From Aquisphaera insulae (GTDB lineage: Bacteria; Planctomycetota; Planctomycetia; Isosphaerales; Isosphaeraceae): a DNA stretch of 64,000 nt. A program made the translations under genes and the position numbers. Within the stretch, counting starts at the first letter, position 1, and the number at the start of each line of letters is the position of its first letter. Of the stretch, positions 1 through 8,526 are shown in pieces. A model generated the notes under the pieces. It had not been told where the DNA came from. It searched no databases and worked only from the letters and a program-made list of their open reading frames with translations. Location of the stretch: contig NZ_JAALJH010000051.1 in assembly GCF_011064615.1 (NCBI RefSeq), positions 1 through 64,000 of the forward strand, given 5' to 3'.

Positions 1-138
1 TCGAAGACACCCGCCGATACCAACGTTGACCCACTACTGGGTTCGATGCCGGCCGCGGCCGACGAACTGGACGCCATCGTCGCGGCGACGAGGAAGAGCC
101 GGCGTGAGGAGTCATGGCGGATCACCCCCGGGAATTGA
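1..138 (+). CDS. C-terminal tail of a small protein, possibly a VapB-like antitoxin (partial)
   Basis: An open frame runs from the window edge to a TGA and encodes 45 residues rich in Asp, Glu and Arg, including DELDAIVAATRKSRREESW. The 5' part lies outside the window. The stop overlaps by one base a second frame that begins like a PIN-domain toxin, which is the usual order of a type II toxin-antitoxin operon. The antitoxin assignment rests only on this context and on the charged tail. It could also be the end of an unrelated protein. Confidence 0.35.
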   Translation, partial: SKTPADTNVDPLLGSMPAAADELDAIVAATRKSRREESWRITPGN

Positions 139-187
139 AGCCAAGCTCGACACCGACGTGCTGTCGGAAGTCATCAATCACCTACCG
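134..187 (+). pseudogene. Stub of a PIN-domain (VapC-like) toxin gene cut short by a repeat
   Basis: This frame reads KLDTDVLSEVINHLP. That resembles the opening beta strand of VapC-type PIN ribonucleases, where the first Asp of LDTDVLSE is an Mg2+ ligand. After about 15 codons the sequence passes into a dispersed repeat found in two more copies downstream, and no further PIN motif follows. No good start codon is visible; an ATT overlapping the upstream TGA is the only candidate. It reads as a toxin remnant interrupted by the repeat, but the similarity is short. Confidence 0.4.
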
Positions 188-242
188 CGAACAAGCCAAT
201 GGGTGGCTGTGGAGGAGCGAAGCGACCCCACGGCTCGCGGGC
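188..242. repeat. Dispersed palindrome-rich repeat, copy A (inverted relative to B and C)
   Basis: The 23-bp core at 211-233 is the exact reverse complement of the cores at 325-347 and 421-443, and it includes GGAGGAGCGAAGCGACCCC. The match to copy C continues with mismatches on both sides, through GGGTGGCTGT and into the CGGCTCGCGGG flank, so the real unit is about 50 bp. Confidence 0.8.
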
Positions 243-324
243 ATCTGCTTTCCCCCCAGGCCGTCCCCCCGGCCCCGATCGAGCGATCCATTCGCTGCCA
301 GGAGTCGGGTCCACGGCGCGCAAG

Positions 325-347
325 CCGTGGGGTCGCTTCGCTCCTCC
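325..347. repeat. Dispersed repeat, copy B core
   Basis: This 23-bp stretch is identical to the core of copy C and to the reverse complement of copy A. It contains GGGGTCGCTTCGCTCC. A CGCGCAAG flank resembles the GCTTGCGGG flank of copy C. Confidence 0.8.
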
Positions 348-420
348 GCAACAACCGGGGCGGTGCCCGGCCACCCGACGGCCCGTGAGCCTGGGTTGCG
401 GGGAGGCGATGGCTTGCGGG

Positions 421-443
421 CCGTGGGGTCGCTTCGCTCCTCC
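421..443. repeat. Dispersed repeat, copy C core
   Basis: The 23-bp core is identical to copy B. It is followed by ACAGCCACCC, which mirrors the GGGTGGCTGT of copy A. The bases from here to about 639 hold no gene that I can recognise and presumably carry the promoter of the protease gene. Confidence 0.8.
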
Positions 444-639
444 ACAGCCACCCCTTTGCTTGCGGAGCCCATGGGGAGCCACCCAGTCGCTTGCTCGCGG
501 GGGCGATGCATCGGCCCGATCGATCTTTCCCTTTCCTCGGGCCCGGTCGTGGAATAGAGTTATGGGGAGGACTCCGGGTCGGGCGTCCACCTCGGCCTGG
601 TCCGATCATGCTCAAGGATCTGTCGCGGGAGCGTCGGCG

Positions 640-2004
640 ATGATCGACAGTCGTTCCGTCACTCGGTTCGCGATCCTCGTTTCGCTGGGAATCGCCGCCT
701 CCGCCGCGGCCCAGGAGCCGAAGGCCACGCCCGCGCCGGACCAGCCCGCGGCCGCCCAGGGCAGCCCGGAAGAGACCCTCAAGGGCCTGTTGCTCAAGCG
801 AACCGGCACGACCTGGATCCTGAGCGACGAGACGTCGGTCCTCAAGGACATCCGGGACGCCCGCGACCTGTATCGCAGGGTCGCCCAGGGGATGATGAAC
901 CAGCAGCAGGTCGCGGCCGAGGCCGGACGCCAGAAGATGGAGATGGGCCAGCTCCGCGAGCAGAGCAGCCTCCTTCAACAGCAGGTGACCCAGTACGATC
1001 AGCAGCTTGCCCAGACGCCCGGCGGGAACCCGCTCTACGACGCCCAGAGGGACCAGCTCAACAACGAGCGCAACCAGGTGGTGGGCGCCCTCAACCAGTT
1101 GAACAACCGGCTCAACCAGCTCGAGCGCGAGGACCGGGATAAGGACAGGAACCGCGACCAGGACCCCGCCCTGCTGCTCAACGCCGAGGTCTCCGAGGCC
1201 CGCGAGAAATACATGCAGTCGGTCTACGACCTCCGCAAGTCGGTGGATGCGCTCCTGAGCAAGTACTCCGAACTGGCGAAGAAGCCGGAGGTCAACCAGG
1301 CGCTGGAGGCCATCTCCGCGTCCACCAAGTCGAAGCACCGGCTCGGCCCGTCCAAGCCCCTGCTCGAGGCGATCAAGCAGCTCGAGAAGGCCGAGGGCTC
1401 GGTGCAGAGCGACTCGATCACGCTGCACAAGGAGAGCGGCGTCTATCACCTCTACGCCAACCTGAACAAGGTCCCCACCAAGATGGTGTTCGACACCGGC
1501 GCGGGACTCACCACGATCTCGGCGAAGCTCGCCCAGAAGATCGGCGTCAAGCCGCTGCCGACCGATCAGCCGGTCACCCTCAAGACGGCCGACGGGACCG
1601 AGATCCAGACCAAGATCCAGACGATTCCCTCGATCCGGGTGGGCAAGTTCTCGGTCGCCAACGTCGAATGCGCCGTGATGCCCGAGGACAAGGGGGACGT
1701 GGATCCGCTCCTCGGCCAGAGCTTCTTCAAGCACTTCAACGTCGACTTCCGCCCCGATGCCGGCCGGCTCAGCCTGAAGCGGCTCCAGACCGAGACCGAC
1801 GCCGAGAACAAGGCCGTCGCCGGATCCGGCACCGAGTTCGGCTCCGAGCCGTCCGCGACGGCTCCCGCCACCGGCAAGGGCACCACGAAGGGCCGCAAGC
1901 CGGCCCGACCGTCCCGGCCGACCCTCCGCGGGAAGAAGCCGGCGACGCCGAAGGCGGCGACCCCGGCCGGCTCCTCGGACGGGGCCGAACCGGCGCCGAA
2001 TTGA
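640..2004 (+). CDS. Secreted retropepsin-like aspartic protease with coiled coil
   Basis: The 454-residue protein starts with a signal peptide (about residues 1-24, ending ASAAA before QEP). A Gln-rich coiled coil follows (about 87-165), then a retropepsin-like domain (about 264-382). The catalytic motif is VFDTGAGLTTIS, with the aspartate at residue 285, and the domain ends with the usual LLGQSFFKHFNVDF strand. A Lys/Pro-rich tail of about 60 residues follows. Clan AA single-domain proteases work as dimers with one Asp per subunit, and the coiled coil could drive dimerisation. The ATG at 640 was chosen because it begins the signal peptide; upstream in-frame codons run into the repeats. The substrate is unknown, and the periplasm or cell surface is the likely location. 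Confidence 0.8.
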   Translation: MIDSRSVTRFAILVSLGIAASAAAQEPKATPAPDQPAAAQGSPEETLKGLLLKRTGTTWILSDETSVLKDIRDARDLYRRVAQGMMNQQQVAAEAGRQKMEMGQLREQSSLLQQQVTQYDQQLAQTPGGNPLYDAQRDQLNNERNQVVGALNQLNNRLNQLEREDRDKDRNRDQDPALLLNAEVSEAREKYMQSVYDLRKSVDALLSKYSELAKKPEVNQALEAISASTKSKHRLGPSKPLLEAIKQLEKAEGSVQSDSITLHKESGVYHLYANLNKVPTKMVFDTGAGLTTISAKLAQKIGVKPLPTDQPVTLKTADGTEIQTKIQTIPSIRVGKFSVANVECAVMPEDKGDVDPLLGQSFFKHFNVDFRPDAGRLSLKRLQTETDAENKAVAGSGTEFGSEPSATAPATGKGTTKGRKPARPSRPTLRGKKPATPKAATPAGSSDGAEPAPN

Positions 2005-2030
2005 GCGAGGCCGGCGGACTGGGCTGCGAG

Positions 2031-2237
2031 TCAGCGGAGACGTTCGGCCAATACTTTCAGGACCTCGTCGAGCTTCTTCTCGAGGGATTCGACCCTCGTC
2101 CGAAGTACGATGACCTCGTCCCACCGAACGATCGAGGATCCTTCTGGCTCACGATTCGGAGGGAGCGAGGCCAACCCCTGCCCCGAGAAAATCGCCTCGA
2201 GGCTCCGATTCAGAGATCCGCTTCCGGGATTCGCCAT
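2031..2237 (-). CDS. Small coiled-coil protein of unknown function
   Basis: The 68-residue protein has a disordered N-terminus and a C-terminal heptad-like helix (RVESLEKKLDEVLKVLAERL) typical of a short parallel coiled coil. GAGGG sits about 7 bases before the ATG. It lies convergent to the protease gene and downstream of the kinase gene on the same strand, separated by 74 bp. No family is recognised. The helix pattern makes it more credible than a chance frame, but it is short. Confidence 0.5.
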   Translation of the reverse strand: MANPGSGSLNRSLEAIFSGQGLASLPPNREPEGSSIVRWDEVIVLRTRVESLEKKLDEVLKVLAERLR

Positions 2238-2311
2238 GGGATCGCCCTCGCACCCGATTCGTCCCTTTCCGACGTGTAGTGCGTGCGAAGGCGATCCGGC
2301 AATCCTCTTTT

Positions 2312-5300
2312 CTACGGATTTCTCGAAACCTCACGCTCGGGCGTCGAGGTCGGCGAAGCGTCCAGCTCGTCCGTCTCCCAGACCCGAACCACACCATCGG
2401 CCGAGGCTGAGCCGAGCCTGCGGCCGTCCGGGCTGAATTCCAGGCCATGGATCCGGTCGCGATGGCCCTTCAATGCAAGGACCTCGCGACCGGTCTCCGG
2501 GTCCCAGACCCGGATCACGCGGTCGCCCCCCGCGGAGGCCAGCCGCGAGCCGTCGGGAAGGTAAGCCAGGGCCAGGATCCAGTTCGTGTGGCCGGCGAGG
2601 GTTTGAAGGTGCAGCCCGGCGTCCAGGTCCCAGAGCTCGACCGTGCCTTCGGCCCCGGCCGCGGCGACGACCCGATCGTCGGGGCGGATCGCCAGGGCGT
2701 GGATCGGTTGGGCGTCCTTCGCCGGCCCCAGCGTGCGGACGAGCTGGCCGCCGACGTGGTCCCAGACGCGGATCAGGCCGTCGCTGCCGGCGGAAAGGAG
2801 GCGGTCTCCCTTGCGGGTGAAGGCCAGGGCATGGATCGAGCCGATCGGACCGGTGAGCGACCGAAGCGTCGAGCCCGTCGCGGCGTCGCGGACGGCGATC
2901 GAGCGGGGTCGGCCGTCCGCCGCGGGCATCTTCCCCGAAGGCGCCTGGACGACCCGGAGCGGATCGCCGCCGCCGGTGGCCAGGATCGAGCCGGTCGGGT
3001 CGAAGGCCAGGCTCGCGATGCCCTCCTCCGGCTCGTCCACGGCCGCGATCTCCTCGAGGGTCGCCGCGTCACGGAGCCGCAGCCGGCGGTCGGTCCCGGC
3101 GATGGCGAGGAGGCGCCCGTCCGGGCTGTACCGGACGGCCAGCGTGGCGTACCAGCCGGACGGCGGCTCGCGGCGGACCGCGCCGGTATTCAGGTCCCAG
3201 ACGGCCAGCGATCGCTTCGATCCGCCGACGGCCAGCGTCGATCCCGAGGGATGAAAGGCGAGGCCCCCCACCCAGCTCGGGGCTTCCGATCCCGACGCGG
3301 CGAACGGTGACGGCGACAGCACCCGCTCGCCCGGCTCGTTCTCGAGGTCCCAGACCTTGATGCAGGCGTCCTGGCTGGCCGAGGCGAGGCGCCGGCCGTC
3401 GGGGCTGAACCGGACGCTGAAAACGGGAGCGGCATGGCCATGGAAGCTGGCGAGGGGCGCGCCTGTGCGCGCGTCCCAGATCCGGACGCTTCGATCCAGG
3501 CACCCGGTGGCGATCCGGAGCCCGTCCGGGCTGAACACCAGGCCGTCCACGCGGTTGCCGAAACCGTCGAAAGAGAGCCGCTCGGCCCCGGTTTTCGCGT
3601 CCCAGACCCGCACCCTCCGATCCTCTCCGGCCGAGGCGACGACCGGATCCCGGGGATGGAAGGCCACGGCCCGGACGACGCCGGAGTGGCCGCGGAAGAC
3701 CGTCGTCGAGCCCTCCCCCGCGCCGTCCACGCTCCAGATTCGAACCGTCCCGTCCTGTCCCGCCGAGGCGAGGCTCTTCCCATCCGGACTGAACGCGACA
3801 CCGAGGACCGGCCCTTCATGGCCCCGAAAGACCCGATCCGGGGCGATCGAGGCGGCCGGACCGAGCATGAGGTTCCAGAGACGGACCGTGCCATCCTCGC
3901 CCGAGGAAGCCAGCCGGGTCCCGTCGTCGGAGAAGGCGACGCCGGCGGCCCACCCCGTGTGGCCGTTCAGGACGGCGATCGTGGAGCCGTCGGCGAGGTC
4001 GTAGACGCCCACCGACCCGGCCGCGCGGGCGACGGCGAGCCGTGTCCCCGACCGATCGAACGCCAGCCCGTAGCTGGTGCCGTCATGCCCGGGAATCCGC
4101 CGGATGGCGCGGCCGGCCTGCGCGTCCCAGAGGAAGAGGCCCGCGGGCTCTCCGACGCAGGTCACCTGCGTCCCATCGGGCTTGAACGAGGTGCTGCAAA
4201 GAAACCCGTTGTGCCCCCGGAGCGTGGCCAGCTCGGAGTGGAATCGCCGCCGAAGGTGCCGCCATTCCCAGTTCCGCAGCGGACCGGGGCAATGGTCGAG
4301 GATCGCATCGGCGCGGATCGGGTCGTCCTGCTCCCAGGCCCGCTCCGCCGCGGCGATGAGCTCGGAGGCCGAGGCCCTGGCCGCCTGGCCCAGCCCCGCT
4401 TCGGCCTGAATCCGGCGCGATGCCTCGGACTGACGATCGCGCTCCGCCCGGTCGGCCGCCGCCTGCCCCCGGACCGCCAGGATGATGGCGAGCGAGGCGA
4501 TCGCCGTCAGCGCCAGCGACGCGGCGACCGCGGGCCTGCGGCGAGTCCAGCGCGCGATCCGCTCCGGGAGAGAGGCCCTGCGGGCGCGGATCGGCCGGTC
4601 CGCAAGCCAGTGCTCCAGGTCCTCGGCGAGTGCCTCCGCCGAGGGATAACGGTCCCCGGGCGACTTCTCCAGGCAGGCCGCGGCGATGGTCTCGAGGTCG
4701 CGGGGGATCCGCGGGTCGATCGTCCTCAGCCGCGGTGCGTCCTGCTCCCGGACGAGCCGGAGCGTCGCCATCACCGACTCCCCGCGGAACGGCGGCCGGC
4801 CCGCCAGGAGCTCGAACAGGATGGCCCCCAGCGCATGGACATCCGCCGCGGTGGTGACCGTACGGCTCTTCCCTTCGGCCTGCTCGGGCGCCATGTATCC
4901 GGGCGTCCCGACGACCGACCCGGTCGTGGTCAGCCCGGCCGCCCCCTCGTCGACCATGGACTTTGCCAGCCCGAAGTCGGCCACGACCGGCGTCCACTGC
5001 GCGGGCGAGTCCGAGGCCCGGCCTGCCAGCAGGACATTGGCCGGCTTCAGGTCGCGGTGGAGGATCCCGTGCCGATGCGCGTAGTGGACGGCCCGCGCGA
5101 TGTCCGCCACCAGCTTCGCCGCGGCCCGGGGCTCGCCCCGGAAACGGCCCATCCACGCGGCCAGGCTCGCCCCCTCGACTAGCTTCATGCTGAAGTAGTG
5201 ATGCCCCTCCTGCTCGCCGATCTCGTGTATCGGGACGATGTTCGGGTGGTCCAGCCGGGCGGCGGCCTCCGCCTCGAGGCGGAACCGCATCAGGTCGTCC

Positions 5301-5740
5301 CTGGTCGCAAGCCGCCCGGCGCGGATCATCTTGAGCGCGATCACCCGATTGAGGCTCACCTGTTTGGCGCGATAGACGATCCCCATCCCGCCCTCGGCGA
5401 TGACATCGATGAGCTCGTAATCTCCGAAATAGCGGATCGTCCCCGGGGCTGGTCGGGGCTCATCGATCGGCGGATGGCGGCGGGTGTCGGGGCTCCCCGG
5501 CGTCAGGTGTCTCGTGCTCGCCGGGAAGGGGAGGACGTCGGGCGCGTGCCGATCCAGGTGATCGAGATTGGCGAAAAACGACGCGAGCTCGGCGGCAAGC
5601 TCCGGCTCCCGGCCCATGATCGCCGCGCGGTCGGGCTCCTCGCCCCGCTCGAGGGCCTCGAGGTAGGCGGCGATCGCCTCGTTGAGCCTTCGCTCCCGAT
5701 CGATTTCATCGCCAGGCAGGCTGGCCGGGACGCTCGTCAT
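2312..5740 (-). CDS. Membrane Ser/Thr protein kinase with 14 WD40 repeats
   Basis: This 1142-residue Hanks-type kinase has a short N-terminal domain (about 15-65), a kinase domain (about 106-370), one transmembrane helix (about 405-430) and a large WD40 region (about 510-1130). The kinase motifs are complete: AEGGMGIVYRAK, Lys137, HRDLKPANV with Asp230, DFGLAK with Asp255, and GTPGYMAPEQ. I count 14 WD40 units, enough for two seven-bladed propellers, probably outside the cytoplasm as a sensor or binding platform. The gene starts 15 bp after an ECF sigma factor stop codon, so the two are probably co-transcribed. The N-terminal segment resembles that of the second kinase in this window. Confidence 0.93.
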   Translation of the reverse strand: MTSVPASLPGDEIDRERRLNEAIAAYLEALERGEEPDRAAIMGREPELAAELASFFANLDHLDRHAPDVLPFPASTRHLTPGSPDTRRHPPIDEPRPAPGTIRYFGDYELIDVIAEGGMGIVYRAKQVSLNRVIALKMIRAGRLATRDDLMRFRLEAEAAARLDHPNIVPIHEIGEQEGHHYFSMKLVEGASLAAWMGRFRGEPRAAAKLVADIARAVHYAHRHGILHRDLKPANVLLAGRASDSPAQWTPVVADFGLAKSMVDEGAAGLTTTGSVVGTPGYMAPEQAEGKSRTVTTAADVHALGAILFELLAGRPPFRGESVMATLRLVREQDAPRLRTIDPRIPRDLETIAAACLEKSPGDRYPSAEALAEDLEHWLADRPIRARRASLPERIARWTRRRPAVAASLALTAIASLAIILAVRGQAAADRAERDRQSEASRRIQAEAGLGQAARASASELIAAAERAWEQDDPIRADAILDHCPGPLRNWEWRHLRRRFHSELATLRGHNGFLCSTSFKPDGTQVTCVGEPAGLFLWDAQAGRAIRRIPGHDGTSYGLAFDRSGTRLAVARAAGSVGVYDLADGSTIAVLNGHTGWAAGVAFSDDGTRLASSGEDGTVRLWNLMLGPAASIAPDRVFRGHEGPVLGVAFSPDGKSLASAGQDGTVRIWSVDGAGEGSTTVFRGHSGVVRAVAFHPRDPVVASAGEDRRVRVWDAKTGAERLSFDGFGNRVDGLVFSPDGLRIATGCLDRSVRIWDARTGAPLASFHGHAAPVFSVRFSPDGRRLASASQDACIKVWDLENEPGERVLSPSPFAASGSEAPSWVGGLAFHPSGSTLAVGGSKRSLAVWDLNTGAVRREPPSGWYATLAVRYSPDGRLLAIAGTDRRLRLRDAATLEEIAAVDEPEEGIASLAFDPTGSILATGGGDPLRVVQAPSGKMPAADGRPRSIAVRDAATGSTLRSLTGPIGSIHALAFTRKGDRLLSAGSDGLIRVWDHVGGQLVRTLGPAKDAQPIHALAIRPDDRVVAAAGAEGTVELWDLDAGLHLQTLAGHTNWILALAYLPDGSRLASAGGDRVIRVWDPETGREVLALKGHRDRIHGLEFSPDGRRLGSASADGVVRVWETDELDASPTSTPEREVSRNP

Positions 5741-5755
5741 GGCTGGCTCCGCGAC

Positions 5756-6325
5756 TCAATCCTCGTCCAGGTTCGCCCGCAGGGCCTTCAGCCCTCGATG
5801 GAGCAGTCCGGCCACGGCGGGCCGCGTGGTGCCGATGGCCTCGGCGATCTCGGCGAGCGTGAGCCCCTGGAGATGATGCATCTCCACGGCTCGCCGCTGG
5901 TTCTCCGGCAGCATGTCGAGGGCCCGGGCAACGGCGAGCATCCGCTCGTGCCGCATTAGCTTCCGGCTGGGCGAGGGCTCGTCGTCGGCGAGGCAAGCCG
6001 CCAGCCTCGAGGACGACTCGTCGAGCCCGGCCCCGATCGGGCTCTCGCGGCGGACGTCGCGCTTCCGGGTGCTGAGCCGGCGAAGCCCGTCCGCCAGGTT
6101 GTGGCCGAGGATCGCCCGGAGCCAGGCGGCGGCCTCCTCCCGGGTGCGCCCGCGCGGGTCCACGGAAAGCTCCCGAAAGGCCTCCAGGAGCGTCTGCTGG
6201 ACCACGCCGGAGACGTCCAGGCGATCGCGAAGCGCCGGGCCCACCTGCGACCTTGCCAGGACGTTCAGGTAGGCCCGGAACCGCTCGAGATCATCGGCCG
6301 TCATGGGCTCGGGGTTGGAGGGCAT
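5756..6325 (-). CDS. ECF-type RNA polymerase sigma factor, kinase-linked
   Basis: The 189-residue protein has sigma region 2 (DVSGVVQQTLLEAFREL and the following helix AAAWLRAILGHNLAD) and sigma region 4 (LPENQRRAVEMHHLQGLTLAEIAEAIG), with no region 3, as in ECF sigma factors. It precedes the WD40 kinase by 15 bp. In planctomycetes ECF sigma factors are known to sit beside Ser/Thr kinases, and phosphorylation is a suspected control in place of a classical anti-sigma factor, none of which is visible here. The start at 6325 (MPSNPEPM) is preferred; ATG 6304 (MTADDLERF) is an alternative. Confidence 0.9.
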   Translation of the reverse strand: MPSNPEPMTADDLERFRAYLNVLARSQVGPALRDRLDVSGVVQQTLLEAFRELSVDPRGRTREEAAAWLRAILGHNLADGLRRLSTRKRDVRRESPIGAGLDESSSRLAACLADDEPSPSRKLMRHERMLAVARALDMLPENQRRAVEMHHLQGLTLAEIAEAIGTTRPAVAGLLHRGLKALRANLDED

Positions 6326-6406
6326 CACGAAAGGCCGCCGCCTTCGGGTTGAGATGAGCGAGGATGCGTTCCAGTGTAATGCACCCTCCCCGAGCTTCCC
6401 AGGCAA

Positions 6407-8335
6407 TCATCGCGGGCTGGCGTTCTGGACCGCGACGGCCGGCCGATCCTCGATCGACGACCAGAGCGGATCGACGCGATCGGCCCGGCCGAGCTCCTCG
6501 TGGATGTAGGCCAGCTCCATCCGGGCGGTCCGTTCGTCGGCGATGCTCATGGCCGGCCCTCCCGGCGAGAGCCGCTCCTCCAGCGATGCGATCGACGCCT
6601 CCGCGGCCCCGGCCCGGTGGAGGCATCGCGCGTAGGCCCGGCCGACCCACCAGTCGCGGAACCAGGCCACGTTCTGCGGCTCGAGCTTGCCGCAATAGGC
6701 GCTCGATCGCTTCCGCATGCAGGCCTCATACGCGGCGGCCGCGGAGCGATCGACGCCCGTCCCTTCCAGGGCCGCGGCCCGGATCTCCTCGGGGGGCGCG
6801 GCGATCTCGCCCAGGTTGGCCTCGATGAGTGCGTTGGTGGCCCTCGCGGTCAGCTCGTTGAGGATCGCCACGCCGTGGGAATGGGCCTCCTGGTCCTGGC
6901 CGATCTCGCGGAGCAGGCGGGCGAGCTGGGCCCTCGCCTCCAGCGCGTTCGGCGAGGACTTCCGTCCGCTCTCGGCGTGATTCACGGCCGATCGCAGCGC
7001 GGTGACCAGCTCGGTCTTCAGCAGCGCCCGGCACGCCTGGCGAACGGGATCGCTCTTCGTCGTCCGCAGGACGCGTCGGAGGACCGGCTCGGCGTAGCGG
7101 CCCTGGTCGGACAGGAACCGGAACGCCCGCTCGCGGAGGGCCGCATCCGGGCTCGTGAGATCCTCCACAGCGAGCTCGGCCTTCCGTTCGCGGTCGGCGG
7201 ACAGGAGCTCGATCCGCCCGACCATGACCCGGACGATCTGCTTCGGCCTCGGCGTGATTCCCATCGGGATGAACGCGTCGGTCCAGGCCTGGGGCAGCAC
7301 GAAGAGGAGGCGGATGCCTTCGGACTGGAAGTAGCTGGAGGTCCAGGTATTGACCATCGCGCGGGCTTCCTTCTCGTACAGGCCCGCCGCGGTCAGGCGC
7401 CCCGCCAGGTCATCGGCGATCGACCGGGTGAACTCGTCGAGCGGCCGGGCCTCGGTCATGGCGGGGATCACGCCCGCCGCGGATGTGCCCGGTGCGAGCA
7501 ACGGCAGGTGTCGATAGGCCGCGCGGCCGTTCTCGACCCGGACGATGAAGACATCTCGGATGCCCTCGGCCAGGGTGGGCACGCTCTCGACGGCGATCCG
7601 CCCGCCGGAGCTCTCCTCGAACTTCACGGGCAGGCGGGCCTCGCCAAGTCCCCGGTAGAAGAGATACTTTTCGAATTCAGGAACCGCGGGCGTCCGCGCC
7701 GAATTCAGGGCCCGGACATAGGCGGCGTCCACGTTGCGGGCGAAGTTCCAGAGGGAATCCTCGGATGTTGCGGGGAGCGAGGGAGACTCGGGATCCCGTC
7801 GCTCGAGGAGCTCCTCCGCGATCTTTCGGGGGATGACGTCCACGTTCCAGCAGATCCGGCCGTTGGCCACCTTGTCCCCGCGCTGGGCGTGCTCCGCCAG
7901 CGACGGCACGACGCGCTGGGCCTGGGGATACCACTGCGTCCAGACCCCCTTCGGGAAGTTCACGCCGACCTGCACCCGCTGGGGCGTGTCGGTGTAGAAG
8001 TAGATCACCGGCGTCTCCCCCTTGAGGAAGATCGACGGCATCCGAAGCTGGTCTCGACTCCGGGCATGCACGAAGGGGGGCAGGGCGTGCTCCTCGTGGT
8101 ACATGCCGTCCAGCGACGTGCCGTCGGAGCCGCTCATGGCGAGGAAGGTGCCCCACTCGTGGACGATGAGGTCCGAACCGGGCGCGGGCTCCGGCCGCTT
8201 CTGGCCGGTGGCCTTCTCCTTCTCCTTTTCCTCGACCCGGAATCCAGCCGGCCGGGCCGCCGGAACCAGGACCATCGGGGCCGCCAGCGCGGCCACCAGG
8301 GCCGTCCCCAAGGCCAGTTTCTTGATCGCGATCAT
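6407..8335 (-). CDS. Secreted protein of unknown function with one HEAT-like unit
   Basis: The 642-residue protein opens with a signal peptide (MIAIKKLALG then a hydrophobic stretch to about residue 30) and a charged linker (VEEKEKEKATGQK). The conserved-looking core begins LIVHEWGTFLAMSG and has many aromatic residues. Around residue 400 a short helical repeat resembles a HEAT unit (LRERAFRFLSDQGRYAEPVLRR). I recognise no catalytic motif. It lies 81 bp upstream of the ECF sigma gene on the same strand, so it may share a transcript with the sigma-kinase pair or be its target. The call rests on length, signal peptide and coding bias. Confidence 0.75.
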   Translation of the reverse strand: MIAIKKLALGTALVAALAAPMVLVPAARPAGFRVEEKEKEKATGQKRPEPAPGSDLIVHEWGTFLAMSGSDGTSLDGMYHEEHALPPFVHARSRDQLRMPSIFLKGETPVIYFYTDTPQRVQVGVNFPKGVWTQWYPQAQRVVPSLAEHAQRGDKVANGRICWNVDVIPRKIAEELLERRDPESPSLPATSEDSLWNFARNVDAAYVRALNSARTPAVPEFEKYLFYRGLGEARLPVKFEESSGGRIAVESVPTLAEGIRDVFIVRVENGRAAYRHLPLLAPGTSAAGVIPAMTEARPLDEFTRSIADDLAGRLTAAGLYEKEARAMVNTWTSSYFQSEGIRLLFVLPQAWTDAFIPMGITPRPKQIVRVMVGRIELLSADRERKAELAVEDLTSPDAALRERAFRFLSDQGRYAEPVLRRVLRTTKSDPVRQACRALLKTELVTALRSAVNHAESGRKSSPNALEARAQLARLLREIGQDQEAHSHGVAILNELTARATNALIEANLGEIAAPPEEIRAAALEGTGVDRSAAAAYEACMRKRSSAYCGKLEPQNVAWFRDWWVGRAYARCLHRAGAAEASIASLEERLSPGGPAMSIADERTARMELAYIHEELGRADRVDPLWSSIEDRPAVAVQNASPR

Positions 8336-8504
8336 CGGTCTCCCCCCATCGCGAGCGACACATCAAGGGCGGCGGACGCGCCGCCGAGAGTGGTCGCGGA
8401 ACGATCTTCTACCCGTAGAGGCGTGGCCGGGAGGGAATCGGAGCGCGGCGGGGGGATTTTCCGGTGGCCGTGTCGGGGGATTACCGCAGACGAGGCACCC
8501 CCGA

Positions 8505-8526
8505 TCGCCGGACGGAGCCGGCTCCT
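8505..8526. repeat. 22-bp direct repeat, left copy flanking the Rpn gene
   Basis: These 22 bases are identical to 9478-9499 in the same orientation. They include the self-complementary 12-mer GGAGCCGGCTCC. The copies lie just past the 3' end and just before the 5' end of the Rpn-type gene. Confidence 0.85.
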
